DNA of 64,000 nt from Bacillota bacterium (GCA_023439835.1 JAEXUW010000005.1:217140-281139), one strand, 5' to 3'; counted from the stretch's first letter, positions 1 through 8,160 are shown. Numbers and translations are program-made. The notes: a model not told the origin generated them from the letters alone.

Positions 1-401
1 TCTATTTTATCGCTGAGCTTCTCTTTTTCACCTGTGCTGTCTTTATCTTCTTTTGGTTTAGGAGGCGCTTCTTTTTCTTTTTTGAAATTCTTTTTTGCCT
101 CGCTTATTACCTCGTCAACAGTGCTGACCTCGGGATTAAGACCTGCGCTTGCTATTGCTTCTTCAAGAGAGGCTTTTTCTTCCTCAAGCTCTTTTTCAAG
201 TTTTATTCGCTTATTGATATTTTTACGGCTTTTAGCTTTTTTATTCTTAACTTTTTCCTTTTGGGGATAAATCGTGAAAAAAAGGAATTTAACCTTAATA
301 TCAAATTTACCCTTGCTCAAAGAAATATCAGCGACAACGAAGAAGTGAAGTACAATAAATACAAAGGCAACTATGCCGAATATTATATATAGCGCCAGCA
401 T
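1..401 (-). CDS. DUF2953 (YtfI-like) protein, N-terminal part only
   Basis: Partial gene cut by the left window edge; 133 codons are visible from an ATG at 401 preceded by a strong GGGGAGGGTG ribosome site. Residues 1-20 form one hydrophobic segment (LALYIIFGIVAFVFIV). Then comes a short beta-like stretch (DIKVKFLFFTIYP) and a long, highly charged Lys/Glu-rich region with coiled-coil character. In sporulating Clostridia and Bacilli a DUF2953 protein commonly follows scpA-scpB, and the position directly after scpB fits that. The family assignment rests on the N-terminal pattern and on gene order; the biochemical role is unknown. Confidence 0.6.
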   Translation of the reverse strand, partial: MLALYIIFGIVAFVFIVLHFFVVADISLSKGKFDIKVKFLFFTIYPQKEKVKNKKAKSRKNINKRIKLEKELEEEKASLEEAIASAGLNPEVSTVDEVISEAKKNFKKEKEAPPKPKEDKDSTGEKEKLSDKI

Positions 402-444
402 ATTCACCCTCCCCGTGGATTTTTAACTGCTTTTTTATATAAAT

Positions 445-993
445 CTAATCCTCTGAAACATCGTCAAAGCTAACCTGTTCATTATGACTCGGAAGCGGCG
501 GCAGCTCTGAAAGAGATGACAGCTTAAAGCATCTTAAAAATGTGCTTGTTGTTTTATATGATATCGGCTTTCCCGGAATATCAAGTCGTCCCGCTTCTTC
601 AAGCAAATCCTTTTCAACCAGCGAATTCACAACGCTTGAGCTGTCAATTCCCCTGACATGCTCTATAAAGCTCTTCGTAACAGGCTGATTGTATGCCACA
701 ATCGTGAGAACCTCCATAGCAGCGGGAGTGAGCGTAGCAGACCTTTTGTTCTCAAGCGCGGATTTAATATATCCAGAATAATCAAGCCTCGTTGAAAGCT
801 GATAGCTTTCACCAAGCTTCAAAACCCTCAATGCACTGTGCGCTTCGTCATATCTGTCGTTGAGAAGATTAATTAATCTTGCTATTATTTCCGTTTCAAT
901 TCCGCCGGCTTCAGATAGTCTCTCCGCCGTGACAGGGTCGCCACAGGCAAAAAGTATTGCCTCTAATATTGAAATTTTTTCATCTACTTGCAT
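445..993 (-). CDS. scpB: Segregation and condensation protein B
   Basis: ScpB forms the kleisin-associated dimer of the Smc-ScpA-ScpB condensin, which compacts and segregates replicated chromosomes. The 182-residue product has the usual length and the family pattern: N-terminal winged helix (KISILEAILFACGDPVTAERL), the conserved TPAAMEVLTIVAYNQPVTK segment near residues 87-105, and RGIDSSSVVNSLVEKDLLEEAGR in the second winged helix. An acidic tail follows. The gene lies 18 bp after scpA on the same strand, so the two are co-transcribed as in most Firmicutes. Confidence 0.93.
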   Translation of the reverse strand: MQVDEKISILEAILFACGDPVTAERLSEAGGIETEIIARLINLLNDRYDEAHSALRVLKLGESYQLSTRLDYSGYIKSALENKRSATLTPAAMEVLTIVAYNQPVTKSFIEHVRGIDSSSVVNSLVEKDLLEEAGRLDIPGKPISYKTTSTFLRCFKLSSLSELPPLPSHNEQVSFDDVSED

Positions 994-1011
994 TTTTCGC
1001 CCTCATTTTGT

Positions 1012-1722
1012 TTAATTCGCTTTTTTTGAACGTATGAATATTATCTCGGTATTGTCGTCGTTCAAAACAATTCTTCCCGACTTTGAAAGCTCAAGAATCG
1101 CAAGAAAGGTCGCTATTCTCTCTGAACGGTCTGCTATTCCTTCAAATACGTCAACGGTTTTACAGCATTCACCGCTATAAAGCTTTTTTAGAACATATAT
1201 GATTTTTGATGTAACCGACACTATTCTTTTTGAAATAATCGGCCTAAATTCAGATGCCTTCGGGGGCAAATTCAATCTGTCACGCACTGACATTCCCTTA
1301 AAAGCGGCGATAAGATCAACAGGCTCGTGAATAAAAGCATAGGTTTTGTCAACCTGAATGTCAAGCGGCTTTCTCACAAAAATCTCACCGCCTATAAACC
1401 TGTCCTTTAAAAGCTCGGCCGCTCTCTTGCAAAGTGAGTATTCAATCAGCCTTCCCTCAAGCTCCTTCTTAAGCTCTGAAGCTTCTTCATGCCGTGGAAG
1501 AAGTGATACGGTCTTGATGTATACAAGCCTTGCCGCCATTTCAAGGAACTCACCTGCCTGCTCCATATCCTTCTCTGAAAGCCCTTCAATATAAGCTAGA
1601 TACTGCTCTAACAAAAGTGTGATTTCTATATCCTCAATATTTAGCTTGTGCTTTGAAATCAAATGAAGCAAAAGGTCAAGCGGCCCTTCATAAGCTTCAA
1701 GCCGGAATTTTAGTCCATTCAT
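1012..1722 (-). CDS. scpA: Segregation and condensation protein A (kleisin)
   Basis: ScpA is the kleisin that bridges Smc head domains and recruits ScpB. The 236-residue protein opens with the diagnostic FRLEAYEGPLDLLLHLI motif (residues 6-22). It continues with the conserved helical region (EFLEMAARLVYIKTVSLLP) and ends with a winged-helix domain (TFLAILELSKSGRIVL) that contacts the Smc head. It starts 4 bp after the M50 protease stop and runs into scpB, so M50-scpA-scpB-DUF2953 is one compact transcription unit. Confidence 0.94.
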   Translation of the reverse strand: MNGLKFRLEAYEGPLDLLLHLISKHKLNIEDIEITLLLEQYLAYIEGLSEKDMEQAGEFLEMAARLVYIKTVSLLPRHEEASELKKELEGRLIEYSLCKRAAELLKDRFIGGEIFVRKPLDIQVDKTYAFIHEPVDLIAAFKGMSVRDRLNLPPKASEFRPIISKRIVSVTSKIIYVLKKLYSGECCKTVDVFEGIADRSERIATFLAILELSKSGRIVLNDDNTEIIFIRSKKAN

Positions 1723-1726
1723 AGCA

Positions 1727-2401
1727 TCATCTCATAAGAACAGGAATCCAGTTTGTCAGATATATCATAACGTTATAAACCTTTTCCCTTAAAAACATCA
1801 GAGGAACCCTAAGAATACCCGTATACATCAGCACAATAAGCCCGATATATATATAAGTGCGGTATTTGGAAATCATAGCGTCAAATTTATAGGTCGTGAA
1901 ATACTGCAGGATTTTTGACCCATCAAGGGGAGGAACAGGTATTAAATTAAAAAGTGCAAGACCAATATTGATCAGTATGAAAATTTCAATCATATATAAT
2001 ATAAAAAACCAGTTGGTGTCTTTTGTGTGGGAAGATAAAAGGCTGTTAAAATAGAAATCTGACGAGATAATAAACCTATAAATTATCATCGCAATAAATG
2101 CAACAATTAGGTTTGACAATGGCCCGGCGGCGGCAGTAATAGCCATACCCTTTCTTTGCTTTTTGAACCTTAAAGGATTAACAGGCACAGGCTTCGCCCA
2201 GCCAAATCCGGTGAAGAACAGCAAAAGCGCACCAAGCGGGTCAATATGAGAAAGAGGGTTCAGCGTTAGCCTTCCCTTATAATAAGCTGTGTCGTCCCCC
2301 ATTTTGTGTGCCGCCCATGCATGGGCATACTCATGTATTGGCAATATCATGAAAATAATAATGAGCTTGACACCATATTCCAAAATAGTCTGTTTATCCA
2401 T
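1727..2401 (-). CDS. M50-family site-2 protease-like membrane metalloprotease
   Basis: Predicted intramembrane zinc protease of 224 residues. The zinc-binding HEYAH motif (HExxH) is at about residues 23-27 in the first membrane segment. The second metal ligand lies in the NLIPVPPLDGSK motif near residue 150. Four to five hydrophobic segments are visible. This short M50 type, without a PDZ domain, is commonly found next to scpA in Firmicutes; its substrate is not known. An AGGG-type ribosome site precedes the ATG at 2401. Confidence 0.85.
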   Translation of the reverse strand: MDKQTILEYGVKLIIIFMILPIHEYAHAWAAHKMGDDTAYYKGRLTLNPLSHIDPLGALLLFFTGFGWAKPVPVNPLRFKKQRKGMAITAAAGPLSNLIVAFIAMIIYRFIISSDFYFNSLLSSHTKDTNWFFILYMIEIFILINIGLALFNLIPVPPLDGSKILQYFTTYKFDAMISKYRTYIYIGLIVLMYTGILRVPLMFLREKVYNVMIYLTNWIPVLMR

Positions 2402-2512
2402 TTCACCCTCCGAAATTTATATATTCACATTTTAGTATACTATATTTTTCTATAAATAACAAGCCTGCTTGAAATATTACTTAATTTTTTTAGCAATCAA
2501 AATATAAAACAA

Positions 2513-2549
2513 AGCTCTTCAAGGCACGGCAGATGCACCTTGAAGAGCT
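2513..2549 (-). terminator. Rho-independent terminator
   Basis: Perfect 12-bp stem (AGCTCTTCAAGG / CCTTGAAGAGCT) with a 13-nt loop, followed on the minus strand by a T-rich run. It would stop transcripts arriving from the right, that is from the 2673-3548 gene or from the ancestral operon before the recombinase block was inserted. Confidence 0.75.
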
Positions 2550-2672
2550 GATTAATCTAACTGCTATCCCTTTTAAATATAAGCCGTATTCCAAAATAAA
2601 TAATAGTAAGCGGAGTGGAGGTGTTACAACTTTATTATAGCAGGACACATGATACAGGTAATAATGTGATTT

Positions 2673-3548
2673 TTAGGTTGAGGTTTGAGAAATAATAGCC
2701 CTATTTAATTTTAAGTTTAATAATATTGATATCGTTCCTAATATAACAAAAGAGCTAACAAGACCGATGTATTGTCCTATTTCAAGAACGACGCCAAATT
2801 GTATCTGCACTACGCTTTGCAAAATAACACATAACCCAACACATGATAATACAATATAAATTATTGAGGATAGGATAAAAGCAAATTTTTGTTTTCTTAT
2901 TATACCAATTGCAGATAAAATGCATGTGGGTAAGATTATTCCTAAATCAATAACAAAAGTAGGCTCAGTAGTGTAAATCTCAAGAGTCTCCATGCTTTTG
3001 TGTGGATTACCGCTAATTATTGCTGGTATTATAAACATTAACCAAACAAGAACAGAACACCCTGCAATTATTAGAAATACAGCACTTCCAGCATGCTTCT
3101 TTGTTATGTAGTTTTTGTTCAGCTCAATGCTTTTGATGCAGATATTTATATTCTTAACAAAAGAACAAAGTGAGGTTGATAGAATTAATACGTATAGCAA
3201 GAATAATCTATTAAACGCCAACCCCATAGATAGACAAATAGAATTATAAACTAAAGAACCTAAAAACCCAGTCTTTAACAATGTAAATTTAACATTTTGT
3301 TTTTCCGCAAATACCGTAATCATAATAAGTAGAGAAATAAAAATCATTGCAATGTCTGTGCCTTTAGTAGTAGCAACTTTCATTATTGTATCATTTTTGT
3401 AAATACCATCGCCAAATATTGAAACTGACAGTCCTGTGTGAGTTATAACCTTATAGCCTTCACCGCCGAATGTATAAAACAATCCACACAAGGCAGAAAT
3501 AAGCATTAAAATAGCAGATGTTAGTGATAGAATATCAATCTTTTTCAT
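2673..3548 (-). CDS. Polytopic membrane protein, unknown
   Basis: Not recognised. The chosen start (ATG at 3548, residues MKKIDILSLTS) has a GGAGA site 5' of it and overlaps the MarR stop by 14 bp, implying translational coupling. The 291-residue product is strongly hydrophobic, with about eight to ten membrane segments and no visible ATPase or catalytic motif. A loop near residues 25-50 would lie outside the membrane. It probably acts under control of the upstream MarR gene, possibly in export or envelope stress. That role is inference only. Confidence 0.6.
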   Translation of the reverse strand: MKKIDILSLTSAILMLISALCGLFYTFGGEGYKVITHTGLSVSIFGDGIYKNDTIMKVATTKGTDIAMIFISLLIMITVFAEKQNVKFTLLKTGFLGSLVYNSICLSMGLAFNRLFLLYVLILSTSLCSFVKNINICIKSIELNKNYITKKHAGSAVFLIIAGCSVLVWLMFIIPAIISGNPHKSMETLEIYTTEPTFVIDLGIILPTCILSAIGIIRKQKFAFILSSIIYIVLSCVGLCVILQSVVQIQFGVVLEIGQYIGLVSSFVILGTISILLNLKLNRAIISQTST

Positions 3549-3987
3549 TGCATTTCTCCATTTCATCAAGATTATTAAACAGTTTGTCATATACAGCATT
3601 TACAGTTTGGATATCAGCATCACTAATCCCCCGAAAAAGTCTTTCAGTTAAAGTAACGCCGAAATCTTCATTATCTGCAAGATAATCAAGTGCCTTTGGG
3701 GTTAGTGATACGGATAATGCTCTAGAATCATTTTGAGATTTTACTAAATTAACAAATCCTTTCTTAAACAGTATATTAAGCATCTTTTTTATATTTTGCC
3801 TAGACGTTCCAGAAGTTTTTGCAATCATATTTATACTTGGTTCTGGCTCAGATATATTTTGTATGATTACTAAAAGAAACCATTGTTTTAAGCTAAAATC
3901 CTCAAATACAGTATCTCCATAGCGTTGAAGTCGGTTTGAAAGAATTAATGACCCACCGAATAGCAGTTGTGCATTTTTAATGTCCAT
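3535..3987 (-). CDS. MarR-family transcriptional regulator
   Basis: A 150-residue winged-helix regulator. Helices for dimerisation flank a DNA-binding core (SINMIAKTSGTSRQNIKKMLNILFKKGFV, about residues 52-80) and a wing carrying the typical DSRALSVSLTPKA sequence. It is the first gene of a two-gene operon with the membrane protein. A perfect 11-bp inverted repeat covers its own promoter, so it is likely autoregulated and controls the downstream gene. The ligand is unknown. Confidence 0.85.
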   Translation of the reverse strand: MDIKNAQLLFGGSLILSNRLQRYGDTVFEDFSLKQWFLLVIIQNISEPEPSINMIAKTSGTSRQNIKKMLNILFKKGFVNLVKSQNDSRALSVSLTPKALDYLADNEDFGVTLTERLFRGISDADIQTVNAVYDKLFNNLDEMEKCNEKD

Positions 3988-3998
3988 TTAAATCACCT

Positions 3999-4030
3999 CT
4001 TAATATATGAAACTGGTTGCATATATTAAG
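3999..4030. promoter_or_regulatory. Candidate MarR operator
   Basis: Perfect inverted repeat CTTAATATATG / CATATATTAAG with a 10-bp centre. It lies 12 bp upstream of the marR start and overlaps the -10 box of the predicted promoter. Arm length and position fit autoregulation by the MarR dimer encoded immediately downstream. Confidence 0.7.
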
Positions 4031-4056
4031 ATACTCTATTTATATTGGTTTGTCAA
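4028..4056 (-). promoter_or_regulatory. Sigma-A promoter of the marR operon
   Basis: Minus-strand TTGACA (4051-4056) and TATCTT (4028-4033) separated by 17 bp. The -10 box lies inside the right arm of the operator, so bound repressor would block RNA polymerase. Confidence 0.75.
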
Positions 4057-4237
4057 GTAAAATTGGAAAAGTGTAGTCCATGCCTGATATTGATAAACTG
4101 TCCTCACAGTACAAAACAACAGAAATTAAGAAAGGCAGCAAATCCAATATTGATTCCCATTATACACCATAGATTTTGAAGCGTGATTTTATGCAAGATG
4201 GAGATTTGTATTAGAAAATAAATATTTTTAACAACAC

Positions 4238-4277
4238 CCCCCCTCATTTTTTCGGCTTAAAAAGTGAGGGGGGTTTT
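4238..4277 (+). terminator. Strong hairpin, probable terminator
   Basis: CCCCCCTCA...TGAGGGGGG, with A/T pairs extending the stem towards a CGGCTT loop and TTTT following on the plus strand. No plus-strand gene precedes it here, so it may insulate the recombinase transcription unit or mark the edge of the inserted block. Confidence 0.5.
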
Positions 4278-4295
4278 ACATATCACCCAGATATG

Positions 4296-4312
4296 TCGGA
4301 GTTCTACTCCGA
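4296..4312. repeat. Dyad TCGGAGT-tct-ACTCCGA
   Basis: A 7-bp perfect inverted repeat with a 3-nt centre. A closely related dyad (14 of 17 positions identical) occurs at 4951-4967 inside the recombinase gene. See findings. Confidence 0.55.
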
Positions 4313-4639
4313 TTAAGCACGCATAGCATCTGTCTATAAACTCCTGAATTTCTATCGAAAATCAAATCGTTGACAGATACAAATTTCTTACATAGTATTC
4401 TTGTTGGGATAATCCCAAACCCTTTTAAATGAGCTTACGCTCAGATTATGAAAAATCTGTTTTGGAGGTACGGCTATTGCAAACAGGCTCAGAAGAATTA
4501 TGCTGACTTTTTACGTTACTCACGAAGAAAAAGAGCATATCAAAAAGAAAATTCTATCAAAGTTACCGTGAAAGTAAAACAATTATGTTTCTATAATACG
4601 TACAACCAGTGGCTGAATATAATTTACAGAGGTGATGAT

Positions 4640-4792
4640 ATGAAAGAAAAAATCGTTCAAGAATATGAGGGCAACGGCTACAAAATCCATATTCTAAAGC
4701 CCGATATTACTAAGGAAGAACGAGAAAAAGAGAATTTTAAAATTGCACAGAAAATGAAAGATTCAGTTGTTACTTTACGTAAAGTAGGTTAA
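4640..4792 (+). CDS. Small protein upstream of the recombinase
   Basis: A 50-residue charged protein beginning MKEKIVQEYEGNGYKIHIL, with the start placed by an AGAGGTGAT ribosome site 5' of the ATG. It ends 41 bp before the recombinase gene on the same strand, so it is probably co-transcribed. Small proteins of this kind (a basic/acidic HIxxPDITKEEREK core) often precede large serine recombinases in Clostridia, but their function is not established. A longer frame opening at 4448 lacks a ribosome site and is not preferred. Confidence 0.5.
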   Translation: MKEKIVQEYEGNGYKIHILKPDITKEEREKENFKIAQKMKDSVVTLRKVG

Positions 4793-4833
4793 TATAAAAG
4801 TACCATCTGAATTCTCTACTCCCATGGGAAAGG

Positions 4834-6366
4834 ATGGAAAATATGATAGGAATTTATGTGCGGCAGTCTGTCGATAAAAAAGACAGTATCAGTATTGAGT
4901 CGCAGATAGAAACTTGTAAAAGAAAACTTCTGCCCGAAGAAGATACTTTATCGGAGATTTTCTCCGATAAAGGTTATTCGGGAAAATCCACCGTCAATCG
5001 TCCTGAATTTCAAAGAATGATGGGACTTGTCCAAAAAAATGAAATCACTAAAATAATAGTATATAAAGTTGACCGTATAAGCCGTTCTATGCTCGATTTT
5101 CTCAAAATGAAAGAAGAATTTGATAAGTTCGGCGTTCCGTTTATTTCTTGTCATGAAGATTTTGACACATCCAGTGCCAGCGGAAAAATGATGCTTAATC
5201 TGCTTGTTATGTTCGCTGAAATGGAACGTGAAACAATTCAGAAACGAATTACGGATAACTATTATGCACGAGGTGAAAAGGGATTTTATCTTGGCGGATA
5301 TGCACCGTTCGGATATAATAAGATTGAAACCAGACGTGACGGAAAGAAAACCTATAAATTTGAAATTAACGAGGAAGAATCAGCAATTGTAAGCGAAGCA
5401 TATCAGTTTTATGTTTCAGGCGAAAAAAGTCTGAATGAGATTGCCTGTTGGCTGAACGAACTTGGTATCAAAACAAGAAAAGGCTGCGTTTGGGGCGGAC
5501 CGACTGTTTCGAGAATGCTCTCAAATCCTGCCTATGTCAGAGCTGATGCAGATGTTTATAATTATCTGCAAGGTTTAGGTGCCACAATAAACAATGATAT
5601 CGAAGATTATGTTGGTGAAAACGGTTGTATTGTTTACGGCAATTCAAAACAACGTAAGGGCACAAAATTCAAAAGCTATGACAATGAATTTGTAACTCTT
5701 GGTATGCACAAAGGATTTATCAAGTCAGGAATATGGCTTATGGCTCAATTCCGTTCAGAACAGCATATCGGGCATACTAATCTCGGTTCAGGTTCGCTTT
5801 CTTGGCTTCAGGGACTTGTAAGATGTGATTGCTGCGGATATTCCCAATATGTAAAGCGCTATGTGAATTCAAGCGGCTCAGAATTTCGGTACTTTTACTG
5901 TCGTGGCAAAAAGCAGGGTTCCTGCAAAGCTTCAAACAAAATGATTCGTGTGGATTTTCTGGAAAAAGAAGTTGAAACAGCATTGCTCAATCAGATGAGA
6001 GAATATCAGGAAATACTTATTTCCGAACAGGATAACAGTAATCAACAGATAAACTCATTAAAAATTCAGCTTGGTTCTGTCAATCAGCGCATTGATAATT
6101 TGGTAAGCAGTCTTGCTAACGGAACAGCAATATCCATGCAGATAATCAACAAATCAATTGAACGTCTGGCAAAGGAACGTGATGAGATAAATTCTCAAAT
6201 AATGATATTGCAGATAAATGACACTCATCGCACTGACAGCTTCAGCACTGCACAGATTATTGAAAACTGGAATGATTATGATTGCAATGCAAAAAAAATA
6301 ATATCACGTAACGCAATAAAAGAAATCAGAATTAACGGACATGATATATCCATATCATTCTACTAA
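4834..6366 (+). CDS. Large serine recombinase (site-specific integrase/excisionase)
   Basis: A 510-residue resolvase-type recombinase. The N-terminal catalytic domain carries the nucleophile in IYVRQSVDKKDSISIESQ and the arginine-bearing VDRISRSMLDF motif. A recombinase domain follows (GYAPFGYNKI..., then GPTVSRMLSNPAY), then a zinc-ribbon domain (LVRCDCCGYSQY... FYCRGKKQGSC, four or more Cys) and a C-terminal coiled coil. Members insert or excise DNA between short att sites without homology. An alternative start is Met4 (4843), better spaced from AAAGGATGG. It ends 24 bp from the broken end of dpaA, so the enzyme probably caused that junction. Confidence 0.93.
   Translation: MENMIGIYVRQSVDKKDSISIESQIETCKRKLLPEEDTLSEIFSDKGYSGKSTVNRPEFQRMMGLVQKNEITKIIVYKVDRISRSMLDFLKMKEEFDKFGVPFISCHEDFDTSSASGKMMLNLLVMFAEMERETIQKRITDNYYARGEKGFYLGGYAPFGYNKIETRRDGKKTYKFEINEEESAIVSEAYQFYVSGEKSLNEIACWLNELGIKTRKGCVWGGPTVSRMLSNPAYVRADADVYNYLQGLGATINNDIEDYVGENGCIVYGNSKQRKGTKFKSYDNEFVTLGMHKGFIKSGIWLMAQFRSEQHIGHTNLGSGSLSWLQGLVRCDCCGYSQYVKRYVNSSGSEFRYFYCRGKKQGSCKASNKMIRVDFLEKEVETALLNQMREYQEILISEQDNSNQQINSLKIQLGSVNQRIDNLVSSLANGTAISMQIINKSIERLAKERDEINSQIMILQINDTHRTDSFSTAQIIENWNDYDCNAKKIISRNAIKEIRINGHDISISFY
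4946..4972. repeat. Perfect 12-bp inverted repeat inside the recombinase gene
   Basis: CTTTATCGGAGA-ttt-TCTCCGATAAAG lies within the coding sequence for residues DTLSEIFSDKG near the protein N-terminus. Its core repeats the dyad found at 4296-4312. It could fold in mRNA or act as a protein-binding site. Confidence 0.6.
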
Positions 6367-6389
6367 TCTGCAATATATTCAGTGTTGAT

Positions 6390-7205
6390 TTATAGGTCAA
6401 CACATTCGTTATCGGGAAGCGATAACGCCCAGATTGTTTTAATTCCAAGCTTTCCGGCTGTTTCAAAATCAACACCGCCAGGCTTTGACGCAAGGTCAAT
6501 AACCAGACAATCTTCTTTAAGCTGTGACAGCTTTCTTTCGTCAAGAACAACCGCAGGCACTGTGTTGAACACAATATCAAAGCCTGACAAATTTCCGTCA
6601 AGATCGCTTATATGTATAGTCTCACAGCCGTATATTTTTGCCCAAGCAAGATCGGAATATTTTCGTGCCGTGATAAACACCTTTGCCCCAAGCCCGATCA
6701 GGGCTTTTACCATAACCTTTGTTATCCTCCCGAAGCCTGTTATCAGGACTTTTTGCCCATAAATAGTTGTGGGAAGCTCCTCCATAGCGATTTGAATCGC
6801 ACCCTCGCTTGTAGGCACGGCGTTTAGAACCGTCAGCTCCTCCCTATCAAGATAATCTATCACCTCAAAGCCCTTGTATGTGAAAATCGATGACTCTTTT
6901 TCTACCTTTCCGCCGAAAACAACAGCATTATGCTTTAAATACGGCAGAAAGGAATAAAGAGAAACCTTTTCATCATACAAGGGCATGTTTACGTTCACGC
7001 CATCGTTAGTTACGGGAATAGGAAAAATTATGTAGTCAGCCGCTTCCGGCATATCGTCAATCGACGGCAGAGCAAAGGTGTTTTTCATTACAACATTTTT
7101 ATCAAGTCCAAGAGTATATACCTTTCCGGTTTCAGAAAGCTTTGCGGCAAGATAATTTTGTCTTAAATCCCCACCGGCAACAAGAAACACCAGTTTTTTA
7201 TTCAT
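6390..7205 (-). CDS. dpaA: Dipicolinate synthase subunit A, C-terminally truncated
   Basis: DpaA and DpaB make dipicolinic acid in the mother cell for loading into spores. The 271-residue product shows the family N-terminus (VAGGDLRQNYLAAKL), the NAVPTSEGAIQIAMEE segment, a Rossmann nucleotide-binding motif (GQKVLITGFGRITKVMVKALIGLGAKV) and DLASKPGGVDF. DpaA proteins normally continue after the last conserved ALSLPG motif with about 20-25 residues (a KVAPxTAG-type tail). Here the sequence leaves the family at ALSLP and stops after seven foreign residues. The break lies beside a serine recombinase end. No dpaB follows. The enzyme may be inactive, or the gene may be restored by rearrangement. 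Confidence 0.82.
   Translation of the reverse strand: MNKKLVFLVAGGDLRQNYLAAKLSETGKVYTLGLDKNVVMKNTFALPSIDDMPEAADYIIFPIPVTNDGVNVNMPLYDEKVSLYSFLPYLKHNAVVFGGKVEKESSIFTYKGFEVIDYLDREELTVLNAVPTSEGAIQIAMEELPTTIYGQKVLITGFGRITKVMVKALIGLGAKVFITARKYSDLAWAKIYGCETIHISDLDGNLSGFDIVFNTVPAVVLDERKLSQLKEDCLVIDLASKPGGVDFETAGKLGIKTIWALSLPDNECVDL
6407..6427. other. Candidate recombinase attachment site at the dpaA break
   Basis: CGTTATCG-ggaag-CGATAACG, an 8-bp perfect dyad. It sits exactly on the codons where the predicted DpaA departs from its family and between the recombinase stop and the intact part of dpaA. Short dyads around a central core are typical of serine-recombinase att sites. The partner site was not identified in the window. 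Confidence 0.45.
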
Positions 7206-7473
7206 AAAGAAAACCCCCGTTGTTTTAGCCGAGCATTCGGCTTATTATCACCAAGAGCGCAAATGCACTCCGGTTACTATTTCATAATATGTATTTTGGG
7301 GTAGTTAAGTGCGACAAATTTTTATGAAACATTTTCTTCAACTAAGAATAAATTCCATATTTATGTCAAAAATACTGACAGAAATGCAGTGCGAAGCTGC
7401 TATCGAAGTCTGATGTCTGCCGACGAGATATGGGACTTTATGATATTTTCAGGTCGGAGAACGGAGCAAAACA
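7206..7473. other. Divergent intergenic region dpaA / spoIIQ-like gene
   Basis: A 268-bp region between divergently transcribed sporulation-type genes. It contains a short hairpin (GCCGAGCATTCGGC near 7230). I see no sigma-A consensus promoter of quality, which would fit compartment-specific sporulation sigma factors, but no confident sigma-E/F/K site can be claimed. Confidence 0.4.
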
Positions 7474-8157
7474 TTGAAAAAGATTAATTTCAGCACTTCA
7501 AAAATTGCAAAAGCCCTGACCGGCAAAGGCTTTTACGTTGCTTTATGTCTTAGCGTAGTCGCTGTAGGAACGGCGGCATATGTTGCTTACAGCGCAACGG
7601 TCACTAAGCTGACGAAGGAGCCTTCCATTTCACTTCCCGAAGCCAATAATCCCGCCGTGACGGATTGGGATTTCGGGCAGGTCAACAAGCCTCAGGAAGA
7701 TGTACCTATGGATGCAGTGCCTGACAACGCTGAGGTTGCCGCACAGCCATTTGTAATGCCGCTCAACGGGGAGATTATCAATCCTTACAGCTATGGTGAG
7801 CTTGTGAAGTGTTCAACAACCGGCATCTGGAAAACTCATGACGGCGTCGATATCAAAGGCGATCTTGGCGCAGAAGTCAAGTCAATGACAGGCGGAACAG
7901 TCACGCAAATTTATGAGGATCCGCTTTGGGGTGTCTGTATCGTCATAGACCACGGAAATGGCTATGAGGGTCATTACTATAACCTCAACAAGGTTCTTCC
8001 TGTTAAGGTTGGTGATACCGTTAGCGCAGGAACAGTAATCGGCGCAATCGGCGACACGGCAGAGGTCGAGCTTGCTGAGCCTTCACACCTCCATTTTGGT
8101 CTGAAGCTGAGCGGAAAATGGGTTGATCCCATTATGACAATCAGTCCCGGCAAATAA
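7474..8157 (+). CDS. SpoIIQ-like LytM/M23 domain protein
   Basis: A 227-residue membrane-anchored protein. It has a TTG start with a GGAG site 8 nt upstream, one membrane helix (about residues 20-40: GFYVALCLSVVAVGTAAYVA), an acidic Pro-rich linker and a C-terminal M23/LytM domain. The zinc ligands are visible: H and D in THDGVDIKG, and HLHFGLKL near the end. In spore formers a protein of this layout (SpoIIQ) is made in the forespore and links to SpoIIIAH during engulfment. Clostridial SpoIIQ keeps the zinc-binding residues, as here. A generic M23 endopeptidase is the alternative. Confidence 0.7.
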   Translation: MKKINFSTSKIAKALTGKGFYVALCLSVVAVGTAAYVAYSATVTKLTKEPSISLPEANNPAVTDWDFGQVNKPQEDVPMDAVPDNAEVAAQPFVMPLNGEIINPYSYGELVKCSTTGIWKTHDGVDIKGDLGAEVKSMTGGTVTQIYEDPLWGVCIVIDHGNGYEGHYYNLNKVLPVKVGDTVSAGTVIGAIGDTAEVELAEPSHLHFGLKLSGKWVDPIMTISPGK

Positions 8158-8160
8158 TTT

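Larger units (their letters stand above)
4057..4639. other. Intergenic stretch between marR and the recombinase block
   Basis: No convincing gene. It holds a GC-rich hairpin (4238-4277) and a short dyad (4296-4312), both listed separately. From 4448 a frame stays open into the small ORF at 4640, but its sequence (many Lys, Tyr and Arg residues, no ribosome site) does not look like an expressed N-terminus. It may be the tail of a displaced gene. No copy of the missing dpaA C-terminus was found here on either strand. Confidence 0.5.

Noticed and set aside
2552..2672. Possible remnant of dpaA 3' end or dpaB left of the recombinase block
   Set aside because: All three minus-strand frames were read; none shows the KVAP-TAG tail or a DpaB-like sequence.
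4448..4639. N-terminal extension of the small ORF before the recombinase
   Set aside because: No ribosome site, and the composition is unlike the rest; the ATG at 4640 has a good site.
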